64,000 nt of DNA from Acidianus hospitalis (GTDB lineage Archaea; Thermoproteota; Thermoprotei_A; Sulfolobales; Sulfolobaceae). Numbering within the stretch: the first letter of the stretch is position 1; the number at the start of each line of letters is the position of its first letter. Below are positions 17,655 through 29,440 of this stretch, in pieces. The position numbers and the translations under genes are program-made. Where the stretch lies: the NCBI GenBank assembly GCA_046533895.1, contig JAWDOK010000002.1:1-64000 (forward strand), in the 5' to 3' direction. Below the pieces are notes generated by a model. That model saw only the letters and a list, made by a program, of their open reading frames with translations. It was not told the DNA's origin and did not search any database.

Positions 17655-20090
17655 ATGAAACCTTCAGTTTTTATAATAGCCGTTTGGATTCTTATTGCAT
17701 TACTTCTGGCTCCTATTGCATTTAATATTCAATCTCATTTTGTTTATAGTGATTCTCCGTTTTTAACTACTCAGTACCAAAGCGTTAAAGTGGAAAATAT
17801 TCTAAAAGAGTATTTTAATTACACTAAAGAGTCGGAGCTTTTTGTAATAATTAACGGAAGTTATAATGAATCACTAGAAAAAATTAATGCTTCGTTACAT
17901 TACCTTTATGACGCAAAGCTAATAACGCCTTATGAATACATCTCGCAAGTTAATTCATCTTATATGTCGTTTGTAAATCCAATAATAAAAGAATATGAGA
18001 ACAATTTATCTTACGCTATAGAGCTTTATCATAATTTAACAGTAGAAAGAGAAGAATTACTGAGTAATTTATCTTGGTTCTATTATCAGCTAAATGTAAC
18101 TTTTAAGGAAGGGCATAATGTGACTCCTTCAAGCTATGTTAATATATACGAAGAATACTTAGAAGAAACTCATAACCCAATACTTGCTGGTGTAAAAACT
18201 TTTAATGATCCGTTTATTTTACTTTTTTCCATAAATAACTATACAAACGAGTCTCTAATTAAAGAGACATTGTGCAATTTCTCAAACTATTCCTACTTAA
18301 TCTATAAGCTTACTGGAAAATATTTTCCTTTATGTGCATTACAGAATACGACTGTATACGTTTTGCATGAAGTAGAGAGTAAAATTCCTCCGCCTCCTAT
18401 AAGATTATGTAATTTTCATAGGGGAAATACGTGGATATTTATAGTTCGAGTTCCAGATAACGAAAGTTTAACTAATGTTGAGGAGTTTATGCAGAATACT
18501 CCAGCAATAGTAACTGGACATTTTGCAATTTATGCACAATCTGCATATTATACTCAGCAGGATCTTAAGATAATTGATTTAGTAACCATTATTCTAGTCG
18601 GATCTTTACTTGTAATATTACTTAGAGCATTATTTCCTATAATTTTCCTAATTTTTAGTGCAGTTATAGGAATAGAGATTGCCTATAGTTTCCTTTACTT
18701 AGCAACTTTTGCTGGATACAAAATTTATTATATATCTGGCCTGGTAATTCCTCCTATCGTCTTTGGAATAACTATAGATTACTCTATCCTCTTTATGTAT
18801 AGATATTTTGAGGAAGTTAAGAAGAATCCAAATAATGCATTAAGGACAGCGTTTAGAACAGCCGGCAAAGGAGCAATATTTAGCGGACTTAGCATAGCAA
18901 TTGGGTTTTCTTCATTTCTGCTGTCTCCTTCTCCCTTACTTAAGAATATAGGAGAAGCTCTAATAATTGCTTCTCTTTCAGCTTTAATTCCTGCAATCCT
19001 ATTTAATTATACTGCACTTAAAATTGTTAGCTTAAGACTTCTTAGTTTTCCAAGGAAAGAAGTTCCTAATCCTATAGATGTAAGACAAAAATACTTAAGA
19101 GATGTTTCGGAATTTTCAATTAAGCATAAATTTTACGTAATGGGAATAATGGTAATCTTAGCCCTAGCCTCTTTTGCAGTGTTTTTTACCCATACTACTA
19201 CCGTTAATTTTACCGAGATAGTACCTTCAAATTCGGAAACTGTAATTGGAGAGAACATACTTTCCAATTATTTCAATTATAGTGTAGATTACATAATAAT
19301 AAAAGGAAATCCTAATTTAACTTATGATAAAATTTACAATCTAAGTAAAGAAATTATTGACTGCAGAGGTTTAGCATATGGCCCTGCTTCATTTGGAAAA
19401 TTCATTACTAGAAATTTAACTTATTTAGAAAATATTTATTCTTCACACAACTATTCTCTTATTGAAGCTTACATTCCTTACCCAGTATTTAGTAAAGGAG
19501 CAATCTGTTTTACTCAAAAGTTGATCAATCAAGGCTATATGGTTGGAGGGAGTAATGCGAACAGGATAGATATAGTAAATAATACCGTTAGTACATACTA
19601 CAGTTTTACGTTGCCTCTCACAATAATTTTGATAACAGCATATATTGCTTTAGTATTAAGGTCAATAGTTGTTCCAATTAGGTTATCCTTAACCTTATTA
19701 GTAAGTTCTCTAGTGGGAGTTGCAGTAATGTTCGAAGTATTCAAGGAAGTCTACTGGCTTTCTCCACTTATAGTGTTTGCACTTTTATTTAGCTTAGGTA
19801 TTGATTACGATATGTTCATAATATTAAGGATAAAAGAAGAGAAAGGAAAAGACGAGGATGAAAGAATAATTAAAGGAATAACATATACTGGATTAGTAGT
19901 AACTGCTGCAGGCTTAATATTAGCTGGAGCTTTCTTTTCCTTAATTTCCGCGGATATGCGCTTCCTTGAAGAAATAGGCTTCTCTGTAGGCTTTTCTGTT
20001 ATTTTCGATACTTTTATAGTAAGACCAATATTTGTTCCAGCAATAATGTCAATATTGAAGAAATATAATTGGTGGCCATTTGCTTCATGA
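17655..20090 (+). CDS. MMPL/RND-type (HAE3) exporter
   Basis: An 811-residue membrane protein with the two-fold RND layout: one N-terminal helix, a large Asn-rich extracytoplasmic domain (~30-305, many N-x-S/T sites), five to six helices (~310-470), then the same again (second domain ~510-640, helices 650-805). The family's Asp-Tyr pairs for proton relay are visible in each half (GITIDYSILFMYRYFEE and SLGIDYDMFIILR). MMPL proteins export lipids or amphiphiles; the substrate here is unknown. A TATA-like element at 17620-17630 supports the ATG at 17655. Confidence 0.88.
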   Translation: MKPSVFIIAVWILIALLLAPIAFNIQSHFVYSDSPFLTTQYQSVKVENILKEYFNYTKESELFVIINGSYNESLEKINASLHYLYDAKLITPYEYISQVNSSYMSFVNPIIKEYENNLSYAIELYHNLTVEREELLSNLSWFYYQLNVTFKEGHNVTPSSYVNIYEEYLEETHNPILAGVKTFNDPFILLFSINNYTNESLIKETLCNFSNYSYLIYKLTGKYFPLCALQNTTVYVLHEVESKIPPPPIRLCNFHRGNTWIFIVRVPDNESLTNVEEFMQNTPAIVTGHFAIYAQSAYYTQQDLKIIDLVTIILVGSLLVILLRALFPIIFLIFSAVIGIEIAYSFLYLATFAGYKIYYISGLVIPPIVFGITIDYSILFMYRYFEEVKKNPNNALRTAFRTAGKGAIFSGLSIAIGFSSFLLSPSPLLKNIGEALIIASLSALIPAILFNYTALKIVSLRLLSFPRKEVPNPIDVRQKYLRDVSEFSIKHKFYVMGIMVILALASFAVFFTHTTTVNFTEIVPSNSETVIGENILSNYFNYSVDYIIIKGNPNLTYDKIYNLSKEIIDCRGLAYGPASFGKFITRNLTYLENIYSSHNYSLIEAYIPYPVFSKGAICFTQKLINQGYMVGGSNANRIDIVNNTVSTYYSFTLPLTIILITAYIALVLRSIVVPIRLSLTLLVSSLVGVAVMFEVFKEVYWLSPLIVFALLFSLGIDYDMFIILRIKEEKGKDEDERIIKGITYTGLVVTAAGLILAGAFFSLISADMRFLEEIGFSVGFSVIFDTFIVRPIFVPAIMSILKKYNWWPFAS

Positions 20091-20999
20091 AATGCTAGAG
20101 TATTTCGTAGCTATATTAAGCACTTTTTTAACAACATCTACTGGTTTTTTACCAAATATATAAGTGTTAGGTTCTACTCCTTTGCCTCCTAAATGAACTA
20201 CAGCGTCCAAACAAGGCCTAAAAACCATTGAAACTGCAGTCTCTATTATCTCGTCTGTAGCATAATCGTGCGGACCTACTATTGCATATTTCATCTTTAA
20301 CTCATCCATACATTTTTTAATTTTCTCATCATATTTTATATTCATAACCGATCTAATTTCAGGATATTTTCGTGAAACGTAAAGTAAAATATTTCCTAAA
20401 TGCTTACTTGCTCCCCACATAGGCTTAGAGGCTGGAGTTGGAAGATTCCTAATCTTAGTTATTCTACCAGCCACCGCTATGATATCCTCTAAACTTTTAG
20501 GATTTTTCCTAGCGTATGCTATATTACTAAGCACTTCCGGAATTAATGGAGATATTATTTCGTTTTGAATCATTGATAGTGCTACGTTCATTTCCTCTTC
20601 TTCGTCTTCTCTATACAAATTTTCACATATGCTACAATCTTGAGGAATTTTTGGATTTAATTTCCTATGAAAAGTACAAAATCTTAATTTGCTCAAATAT
20701 GAGAGACCTACTGAGGTAAAGAAATCCATGACATTCTTTATATCTCCAGAAAGCAAAACGTCAGTAAGCATATCTAGAATATTATTAATCTCATCATCAG
20801 TAAGACCAAGATCGTGAAGTTTTTCGAGATAAAACCTATCTTGGATATCGAGATATTGCTTTACTGCAGGTTGTGTAACACCTAAAGTTGAAGCTATCCT
20901 ACTTTGGCTCATTCCGAGGTTTCTTAATCTTTTAGCTTCTAAAGCTCTAATATTTGGTAATAAAACATCAGTTATTAATGAAAGGGGAGTGTCAAGCAC
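20085..20999 (-). CDS. HTH-ThiN regulator (ThiR-like)
   Basis: A 304-residue protein read from a GTG at 20997-20999. An N-terminal HTH (LRNLGMSQSRIASTLGVTQPAVKQYL) is followed by a helical/Cys region (CTFH...DCSICENLY) and a C-terminal ThiN domain (~160-300; NLPTPASKPMWGASKHLGNILL, GPHDY, YIFGKKPVDVV). Archaeal HTH-ThiN proteins repress thiamine-synthesis genes on binding thiamine phosphate. The frame is open to 21125, but that would place 40 residues over the NurA-like catalytic motif, so the later start is chosen. It leaves an 11-base overlap of divergent 5' ends. Confidence 0.8.
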   Translation of the reverse strand: MLDTPLSLITDVLLPNIRALEAKRLRNLGMSQSRIASTLGVTQPAVKQYLDIQDRFYLEKLHDLGLTDDEINNILDMLTDVLLSGDIKNVMDFFTSVGLSYLSKLRFCTFHRKLNPKIPQDCSICENLYREDEEEEMNVALSMIQNEIISPLIPEVLSNIAYARKNPKSLEDIIAVAGRITKIRNLPTPASKPMWGASKHLGNILLYVSRKYPEIRSVMNIKYDEKIKKCMDELKMKYAIVGPHDYATDEIIETAVSMVFRPCLDAVVHLGGKGVEPNTYIFGKKPVDVVKKVLNIATKYSSIS

Positions 21000-21675
21000 G
21001 ATTATTAGATTGACTAGCTCAAATAAATGTGCTTTCAACTTAAAGATCTCAGCAATAGATGGAAGTTTACATGAGATAAATAGCGACGAAGGAACAATCT
21101 CTTTTGTAATTTCTGGGGCAGTCAATTTTACTCTAAATCAAGGAAGACTGAATTACTTAAACAGTATAATAGAAACGAGAATATGCAATTCAAAAGGAGA
21201 AGAAATTATGAGAGAACTAGAATATAAACTAGCTAATGAAATTAACGCAGACATAATTTTTATGGATAGAAAATTTTCTATGGATAAGAAACTAGGCATG
21301 AAGATTCCTAAGAATTCTATAGGCATAGTTAAGGATTTTAATAGAGAAGAAGTTAATATAAATGAAGAACCTCCTTGGATTACAATAAATAAAGAGGAGG
21401 ACTTCTACACTGGATATTATAAAATTACAAGTTGGGTTTTTAGATATGAAACGAATTTAGATAATCTAGAACTGCTTCAATGCCTAATTTATAATCTATC
21501 ACAAGAGCCAATTCCAGAAGCATTAGGGTATAATTATCCGCTATTTTTGGCTGATAAGCTTGTAAAATATTACCGAGATAAGTATGCAAAGGTTTTAGAT
21601 TTTACAAATAACAAGGAATTATCCAGATATAGGGACTTTAGAAGGATTGTTGAACATGTCAGAGGGTTTGTTTGA
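20989..21675 (+). CDS. NurA-like nuclease
   Basis: A 228-residue protein with the spaced motifs of NurA 5'-3' nucleases: ISAIDGSLHE with Asp24, ADIIFMDRK with Asp93, and SIGIVKDF with Lys115, and a later YPLFLADKLVKYY. It is shorter than usual Sulfolobus NurA (roughly 330-340 residues). The gene overlaps the HerA-like gene by 20 bases, which supports the assignment because NurA and HerA form a helicase-nuclease complex. Start GTG at 20989; GGGG lies a few bases upstream, and TAATAAAACA about 27 bases upstream could be a TATA box. No mre11 or rad50 is adjacent, so this looks like a second, separate module. Confidence 0.7.
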   Translation: MSSTIIRLTSSNKCAFNLKISAIDGSLHEINSDEGTISFVISGAVNFTLNQGRLNYLNSIIETRICNSKGEEIMRELEYKLANEINADIIFMDRKFSMDKKLGMKIPKNSIGIVKDFNREEVNINEEPPWITINKEEDFYTGYYKITSWVFRYETNLDNLELLQCLIYNLSQEPIPEALGYNYPLFLADKLVKYYRDKYAKVLDFTNNKELSRYRDFRRIVEHVRGFV

Positions 21676-23404
21676 AGAACAAATAGGAAGATTAAGGGAA
21701 ATGAAAGTTATAACTAGACAAACAGCTGATGGTAGAGGTTCAGTTAGTTTTAGAAATTTTATAGTAGAATTTCCTATTAATTCTAAAATTACCGCAGGCA
21801 AAATTTTGGCAGTAAAGAGTTTACAGAACGATTACTTACTGCTGGAGGTTGCAGATCTTTTGCCAGTACATTATGGCATGATAAATCTAGATGGCAGTAT
21901 TCCTAAGGAAATAAGAGATGAAGTAATGAGAAAAGTTGAAGAAGATTGGGGAAGAAACGATGAAGAGGCTTGGTTAGATGTTTATGCTTACCCCATAGGT
22001 TATTTATTAAAAATAGATGGGGGCGTTGAATTTTATAAAGGATATTCTCCGCCGATTCCGGGATCTACAGTTAGGATCTTATCTAGAGAGCTTTACGAGA
22101 AATTCGTATGCGATAAAAACGGCGTAGAAATTGGAAATATAATAGGTGAAGACGTTAAGCTGAAAATAAACATGGAAAAAGCAATTAATTATCACATAGG
22201 AATTTTTGCATTCACTGGGTCTGGAAAGTCGAACTTAACTGCCTCACTGGTTAGGAGAATTTTAAAGGAAAATAAAGATACTAAAGTAGTAATTTTTGAT
22301 ATTTCTTTAGAATATTCAATATTATTATTAGATCAACTGATTTCAAATAATTCTAGGTTAATCTCCACTGAAAGATTACCTATAAATAAAATTGATGCTG
22401 GAAGAAGATTCATAAGGACTCACGTAATCCCAGAGGAGATTATAGATTTGAAGGATGAAATAAGAAAATCCGCTGAAGAACTTTTTGAATCGAATAAAAT
22501 GAGGCAACTTTACGTTCCGCCAGAAGGTTCTACTTACCTAACTTATGGAGAAATTATCGACATGGTAAGAGCACAAATTAATGATAAATACACAGCGTTT
22601 GCACAAAAGCCGCTATTTGGATTATTTCTTAAAAAAATAGATGAGACAATGAGGCAAAATAAACTAACTAAGGAAGATATTGCTGATACTACGCTTAGCC
22701 CAGTAATAGACGAAATAGAGACTTTGGCTAGAGAAAGCGGACTAAAGGAAAATGCATCGATATTTGCTTTCCTTAACGCCTTAAGAGCTTATCTAACCTC
22801 TGAAATCCAAGAAGGAGAGGAATATGACATAGAAAAGATGGCAATAGAAATCTTAGATAATGAGGAAAACTCTCCTAGACTTTTCATATTAGAACTACCA
22901 AACATAGAAGAGGCTAGATTAATAGTAGGACAACTTATTAACCAAATTATGCTTAGAAGGAAAAAATCTTACTCAATAAATCCAATACTTTTCGTATTAG
23001 ATGAAGCTCAAGAATTTATACCTTTTGATACAAAACAAAAGGATAATAGTGAATTTTCTAGCAATGCCGTAGAAAAACTATTAAGACATGGAAGAAAGTA
23101 CCATCTCCACGGCCTAATAAGTACACAAAGATTGGCTTACTTGAATACAAATGTGCTTCAACAGCTTCACACGTATTTTATAAGTACATTACCTAGACCT
23201 TATGATAGACAACTAATAGCTGAAACCTTTGGAATTAACGATACGTTAATGGACAGAACTTTAGATTTAGAAGTAGGCCAATGGTTATTAGTTAGCTTTA
23301 AGGCAGCATTGCCTCACGATGTGCCAGTCTTTTTTACCGCTCCGAATAATTTGGAAGAATTAAGAAAAGGAATTCAGAACTCAAGACCTTCTTCATCTAT
23401 CTGA
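21656..23404 (+). CDS. HerA-like hexameric ATPase
   Basis: A 582-residue protein. Its N-terminal ~150 residues look like a HerA beta-barrel (HAS) domain. Walker A is FTGSGKSN at about 185-192, Walker B is ILFVLDEAQEF at about 443, and the arginine-finger region is LLRHGRKYHLHGLISTQR. The ATG at 21656 is preferred over the TTG at 21647. A long helical insertion (~250-400) separates the Walker motifs, as in HerA/FtsK translocases. Coupled to the NurA-like gene, it probably drives DNA end resection or defence-like DNA processing. Confidence 0.82.
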   Translation: MSEGLFEEQIGRLREMKVITRQTADGRGSVSFRNFIVEFPINSKITAGKILAVKSLQNDYLLLEVADLLPVHYGMINLDGSIPKEIRDEVMRKVEEDWGRNDEEAWLDVYAYPIGYLLKIDGGVEFYKGYSPPIPGSTVRILSRELYEKFVCDKNGVEIGNIIGEDVKLKINMEKAINYHIGIFAFTGSGKSNLTASLVRRILKENKDTKVVIFDISLEYSILLLDQLISNNSRLISTERLPINKIDAGRRFIRTHVIPEEIIDLKDEIRKSAEELFESNKMRQLYVPPEGSTYLTYGEIIDMVRAQINDKYTAFAQKPLFGLFLKKIDETMRQNKLTKEDIADTTLSPVIDEIETLARESGLKENASIFAFLNALRAYLTSEIQEGEEYDIEKMAIEILDNEENSPRLFILELPNIEEARLIVGQLINQIMLRRKKSYSINPILFVLDEAQEFIPFDTKQKDNSEFSSNAVEKLLRHGRKYHLHGLISTQRLAYLNTNVLQQLHTYFISTLPRPYDRQLIAETFGINDTLMDRTLDLEVGQWLLVSFKAALPHDVPVFFTAPNNLEELRKGIQNSRPSSSI

Positions 23405-23416
23405 CGAGCGGCGTCA

Positions 23417-25063
<1,647 letters not shown>

Positions 25064-25109
25064 AAAAAGAAATAATGAACTTAAAATAAAACTCTTTTTA
25101 CCATGACAT

Positions 25110-25292
25110 TTATTTCCGTTTCTCTAGTAGTTCTTTTGGTGCGTCTTTTTCGCTAACTGCTCCTCTACCAGTCTTACCGTTGTCGTCGTAGGTGAACGAT
25201 ATCATTTTGCCAACTCTCCAAACCTTCTTTATCTTCGAAATATCTACTTCCTTCTCCTCTCCCTTATACTTGAACTTTACTTTAGTAGCCAT
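25110..25292 (-). CDS. Sul7d (Sso7d/Sac7d-family) chromatin protein
   Basis: The 60 residues starting MATKVKFKYKGEEKEVDISK are nearly identical to the 7-kDa DNA-binding proteins of Sulfolobaceae, SH3-like barrels that bend and stabilise DNA. The intercalating Val/Met pair (RVGKM) and KTGRGAVSEKDAPKELL are present. The C-terminus is short (EKRK). The purine-rich GGAAAGGAAGG directly before the ATG at 25290-25292 is a strong Shine-Dalgarno sequence. The longer open frame to 25334 is not used. This gene is the best single taxonomic marker in the window. Confidence 0.96.
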   Translation of the reverse strand: MATKVKFKYKGEEKEVDISKIKKVWRVGKMISFTYDDNGKTGRGAVSEKDAPKELLEKRK

Positions 25293-25476
25293 ATGCCTTC
25301 CTTTCCTTCGTTTAATATTAATATTACTAGTCATTTTTTAGTATTACATAATGTATTTTATAATGGCTATTACTTTTTACATTTAATTGATCAAGTAAAT
25401 CATATGGTGATAAAACTTCTTTCATTTTACTTTTCTGAGTAAATTTTTTATATTATCTTTTGTAAGAGACAACTCG

Positions 25477-27036
25477 ATGGCTAAAACAGTTTTTATTAGA
25501 GAATCCTCGGGGCTTTTAAAGCAAGTTAGCCTCATAGACGCAATAATGTTAAACCTAGGAAATATGTCAGCGGGTGTAGCGTTATTTGAATCGATATCTC
25601 CATATCTTAATTCTTCTAATAACCCGACTATAGGTGGACCTGGGGGAGTATTATGGTTAGCTTCTATAATAGGTTTCATCTTCGCAATACCGCAATTAAT
25701 AGTTTACACAATAATGACTAGAAAAATATCTAGGACTGGTGGAGATTACGTATGGATATCAAGATCTCTAAACGGACCACTAGGCGCAGTAATGGCTATT
25801 TCATTAATGATAGAGTCAGTAGCATATTTTGCCTTAGTGGCATTCTTTTCTGGTAGTAGCATAAATGCAGTACTATGTATTATAGGACATGCTGACAATA
25901 ATCCAGAGTTAATTAATTTAGCAAACACGATTTTCGTTAATCCATACGGAAGCCTTACATTACTTCAGAAAATTATATTTTACGTCATTTCTGCATCATT
26001 TTTTATAGCAGTAATTTTAATAAATATCTTGAGAGCAAAATGGGGTTATTCAATAGTCACTGCATTAGGAATATTTTCGATGCTTTCATTAGTTCTAGCA
26101 ATGATTGTTATTGCATTAAATTCTTCTCATTTCTCTAGCATAATTCCATTATTCTCCAATCTTGGAGTTAGCGTTCCTCCAGTTAAATATTCCGCTTTAC
26201 CTAGTTCCATAAACCTTGGTTATACTTTACTGCTTTTACCAATTTTTGCGTTGTATACATATCCTTGGATGCAGGCAGGTCCTGCAGTGGCTGCAGAATT
26301 TAAGCAAACAGAAAAAATAGCTAAGTTAAATCTAGTCTTAGCCTTGGGAATTACTGGATTATTAGTTACTCTAGCCTTCCTTGAAATGGATTTAGTTGCA
26401 GGCTATTGTTTCAATTATTATGCGTATGGATCTTTCATTTACAATTTCTGGACAGTTGCCATTGCATTGGCTGGGAATCCTATTTTTCAATGGATTATAG
26501 GACTAGGAACTGTATTATGGAATTTCTACGTTTTATCTTACGGTGTTATAGTGTTCTCTAGGTACATATTTGCATTATCTTTTGACAGAGTTTTACCAGA
26601 AAAGTTCTCTCAAGTAAATTCTAAGGGCTCTCCCGTTTATGCCCACTTACTAGATTTATCTATAATGCTAATATTACTTCTAATTCCAGTGTTCTCAACA
26701 TCCGCAGCAACTTCATTATATGGAGCAACAATCTTGGGAGCTCTATATTTCCTTATAGCAAGCATAGCAGGGACCGTTTATGGAATTAAAAATAGAATTA
26801 AGAGCCTTGAGATAGCTGGAATAATCTCAGCTATCTACTTCACATTCTTAACGTATGAAGCAGGAGTGAATCCAGTTTTTGGATTTACTAGTACAGTAGA
26901 TGGATTTCCATTAACAGAATTCTTTGTCAGTTTAACGATAGCTATTGGTGTAATAATTTATGTAGCATCTTGGTATAAACACAAGAAGGATGGTATAGAT
27001 ATTTCTATGAGCTTTAAAGAAATCCCTCCTGAATAA
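25477..27036 (+). CDS. APC-superfamily amino-acid permease
   Basis: A 519-residue transporter with about 12 hydrophobic helices. The N-terminal part has SLIDAIMLNLGNMSAGVAL and the family's helix-3 SRTGGDYVW motif. ITRKIS-RTGGDYVWISR marks the cytoplasmic loop typical of YbaR/CAT-like permeases. Its base composition is like that of the chromosome, unlike the permease at 3749. The next gene starts 33 bases downstream, so co-transcription is possible. Substrate unknown. Confidence 0.87.
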   Translation: MAKTVFIRESSGLLKQVSLIDAIMLNLGNMSAGVALFESISPYLNSSNNPTIGGPGGVLWLASIIGFIFAIPQLIVYTIMTRKISRTGGDYVWISRSLNGPLGAVMAISLMIESVAYFALVAFFSGSSINAVLCIIGHADNNPELINLANTIFVNPYGSLTLLQKIIFYVISASFFIAVILINILRAKWGYSIVTALGIFSMLSLVLAMIVIALNSSHFSSIIPLFSNLGVSVPPVKYSALPSSINLGYTLLLLPIFALYTYPWMQAGPAVAAEFKQTEKIAKLNLVLALGITGLLVTLAFLEMDLVAGYCFNYYAYGSFIYNFWTVAIALAGNPIFQWIIGLGTVLWNFYVLSYGVIVFSRYIFALSFDRVLPEKFSQVNSKGSPVYAHLLDLSIMLILLLIPVFSTSAATSLYGATILGALYFLIASIAGTVYGIKNRIKSLEIAGIISAIYFTFLTYEAGVNPVFGFTSTVDGFPLTEFFVSLTIAIGVIIYVASWYKHKKDGIDISMSFKEIPPE

Positions 27037-27069
27037 AATCTTTTTTCTTCTTAATCTTCTTTTATACTT

Positions 27070-27630
27070 ATGCAGATTTTAAGGGATAAGCTTACAAAAA
27101 AGTCCTTGATAATTCCTGTCCTATTTTTAATAGTTGCCATAAATCCTGTAACTGAACTCTTGGAGCCAAGATATGAGGCATTATACATGGCTATGCATTA
27201 CGTACTTTACATTGGCGGATTTGTTCTAGGTTATATTGGCTTTAGAGGATCTAAAATATATTTAATCCCAGGCATAATAATTCCAGTATTTTGGCATATT
27301 CCCTACTTTTTTAATTTAGGTGGAGCATATTTGTGCTTAAGAATAGTAGAGGACTTATCATTATATTTAGGCGGATTAGTAATGGGCTCTACAATCCATG
27401 GGCTAAATAACGCAATTAAGGCAATACTATTTGTACTATGGATGATGGGAGATAGCGTACTTTCAGTCATTTTAATAGTGGGGTGGCCTCCTTATTCTAA
27501 TCAAGTTTATCCTTTCTCACCGTTCTCAATTTCGGAGGAATTTTGGACAGGACTCGTAATGTTTGGTATAATGACAGTAATCTTCATATATATTATCCTA
27601 GGTTTCATAAGGACAGTGTTCAAGATCTAG
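27070..27630 (+). CDS. membrane protein of unknown function, 186 aa
   Basis: Five or six hydrophobic helices (about 13-28, 38-58, 64-80, 98-115, 120-142, 160-182) with short loops; no charged catalytic motif. It follows the permease by 33 bases and may be co-transcribed. No family recognised. Confidence 0.7.
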   Translation: MQILRDKLTKKSLIIPVLFLIVAINPVTELLEPRYEALYMAMHYVLYIGGFVLGYIGFRGSKIYLIPGIIIPVFWHIPYFFNLGGAYLCLRIVEDLSLYLGGLVMGSTIHGLNNAIKAILFVLWMMGDSVLSVILIVGWPPYSNQVYPFSPFSISEEFWTGLVMFGIMTVIFIYIILGFIRTVFKI

Positions 27631-27666
27631 CTTAATTTTTTATAATTAGAACTCTACAAAATATCG

Positions 27667-28650
27667 ATGTCTTTATTTAAGAAAGAAGAAAAGAAGATAT
27701 TTCATATTGATAGGCTTCCTGAAGAAATGAAAGTTGCAATTAAAACACTAATTGATTCATCGATTCCAGATGTAGCCAAAGCTTATGGTTTTGATTACCT
27801 TTATCCTAAACTCGGAGAACCAATCTTCATACCTTATGGAAGACTTGATGGTAAATATAAATCCACAATTGATGCCTTTGAGAAGATTTTAGAAGATGTT
27901 GAAGAACTCAAAGATAATCTAAAGGAATATTCAAAGTGGTATGGTAATGTAAAACTTTTTGACCATTACAGATTTACATTTTATTCTTATGTTGATCCTA
28001 ATGAAGGAATGAAAGTAGGAATAGGCGCAGATCCCTTATCTTCCCCTAATTCACTTTTTGACGTCCAAAGTTTATGTTCAGCCCTTGATAAGGGAAAAAG
28101 TATAATTATCCTAAATCCTGCACTTTCAGGCTACATAAGCTCTACATGCCTTTCTTCGTTTAACATTAAATTTGTTGACACCATCTCAAAAAGAAAAGAC
28201 GAAATAATAGACGCTTATACTTGGTTAAATAAGAGTTTTCACGAAAACTTTGATAAGGATAAGGTGTATGACGTAGAACTTGGTAGGGAATATATGGATA
28301 GACTTTTCAACGTAATTTTGAGCGAAGTAAGAAATTACTCGACAGAATCTAAGGAAGGAGATATAGCAATTCTCCCCTTATTATCTTATGAGGAGTACGG
28401 AGAGAAGGAGTCTATAAAAGGCGTCTTGCAAAATGACGAAAAATATAAAAAATATATAGAAGAAGGAAGATTGGATGAAATCTCCTTAATTCCAATACTT
28501 TTTAGCGGTTCTCTTAAGGAGTTAAACGAAATTAAAGATAAGTATTCAAAAGTTATTGTAATTAGTGATAAAAAAATAAGGATAAAAATTGATGGAAATG
28601 TAAAACAATTAAATGATAAAATTCTAGTAATAGAAAACGCAAAAAGTTAA
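27667..28650 (+). CDS. hypothetical protein, 327 aa
   Basis: A soluble acidic/basic-mixed protein starting MSLFKKEEKKIFHIDRLPEEMK. A helical region lies near 75-100 (FEKILEDVEELKDNLKEYSK). The C-terminal ~50 residues (KYSKVIVISDKKIRIKIDGN) look beta-rich. No known motif is seen. The 3' end meets the convergent 205-residue gene with one base between. Probably a Sulfolobales-specific protein. Confidence 0.7.
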   Translation: MSLFKKEEKKIFHIDRLPEEMKVAIKTLIDSSIPDVAKAYGFDYLYPKLGEPIFIPYGRLDGKYKSTIDAFEKILEDVEELKDNLKEYSKWYGNVKLFDHYRFTFYSYVDPNEGMKVGIGADPLSSPNSLFDVQSLCSALDKGKSIIILNPALSGYISSTCLSSFNIKFVDTISKRKDEIIDAYTWLNKSFHENFDKDKVYDVELGREYMDRLFNVILSEVRNYSTESKEGDIAILPLLSYEEYGEKESIKGVLQNDEKYKKYIEEGRLDEISLIPILFSGSLKELNEIKDKYSKVIVISDKKIRIKIDGNVKQLNDKILVIENAKS

Positions 28651-28651
28651 T

Positions 28652-29269
28652 CTAAGAGAATGTGGAAGAAATATAACATATTCTAGTATAGTCTTTAATG
28701 ACAAGTTTCTCGCAATCCATTCTTTTATATCCAATGAATTCTTTCATAATATTTTGTAAGTTTTTATCTATATATACTACTTTATAAGCCGAAATTGTAA
28801 ACACAAAACTTTCCTTTTTTACTACTATCAGTCTTGGATTCACATCTTGTAGCTTATCTATAATTTTCTCATAATCCCTACTCCCACTTATTTTGAATTC
28901 TTTAATTATAACATCACCAGATATTCCATTTATATCTAATCCATCTACAAATATGGATATAATTGCTCCAGTTCTAATTATAATTGAAAATTCAATAGGT
29001 TCTATAGTTAATTTATACTTATTTACATAGTAAGACCATCTATTGTATTTCCTACCTCTAGTCGTGTTTCTTACTAAATTTTCTAATGATATTGAATATA
29101 TTATATCATACGGTGTCGCTATAATCTTATCTTCATCTCTATAAATAGTATTATTACATTTCACTTTTGTTACTTCACCATTGCATATATATGAAAACTC
29201 TTCTAATGGTGGAATTACCAAATCTTCTGGTAAATCAATTTTTAACTCCAACTCATTATTTCTTCTCAA
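28652..29269 (-). CDS. hypothetical protein, 205 aa
   Basis: A mainly beta-strand protein with several Tyr/Ile-rich stretches (YVNKYKLTIEPIEFSIIIR) and Cys pairs at both ends (YICNGEVTKVKCNN; MDCEKLVIKDYTRIC). No recognised domain or signal peptide. Monocistronic, convergent with the 327-residue gene. Confidence 0.65.
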   Translation of the reverse strand: MRRNNELELKIDLPEDLVIPPLEEFSYICNGEVTKVKCNNTIYRDEDKIIATPYDIIYSISLENLVRNTTRGRKYNRWSYYVNKYKLTIEPIEFSIIIRTGAIISIFVDGLDINGISGDVIIKEFKISGSRDYEKIIDKLQDVNPRLIVVKKESFVFTISAYKVVYIDKNLQNIMKEFIGYKRMDCEKLVIKDYTRICYISSTFS

Positions 29270-29440
29270 TAGTCACATTAATTTGTTCTTCTATTTTACA
29301 TTAGGATGTTAGATTAAATTTTCCTAAGAATAACGATACATGCATACTAACTTAATATTTACACTAAGATTTTTTTATACGCATGTTTTTCTCTTTATAA
29401 TTAAAATATATAGGCAAATTAGCGTTTGCATTTATTTGCA

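Noticed and set aside
25400..25445. Possible C/D box sRNA (GTGATAA ... CTGA)
   Set aside because: C box is imperfect, there is no D'/C' pair and the length is too short.
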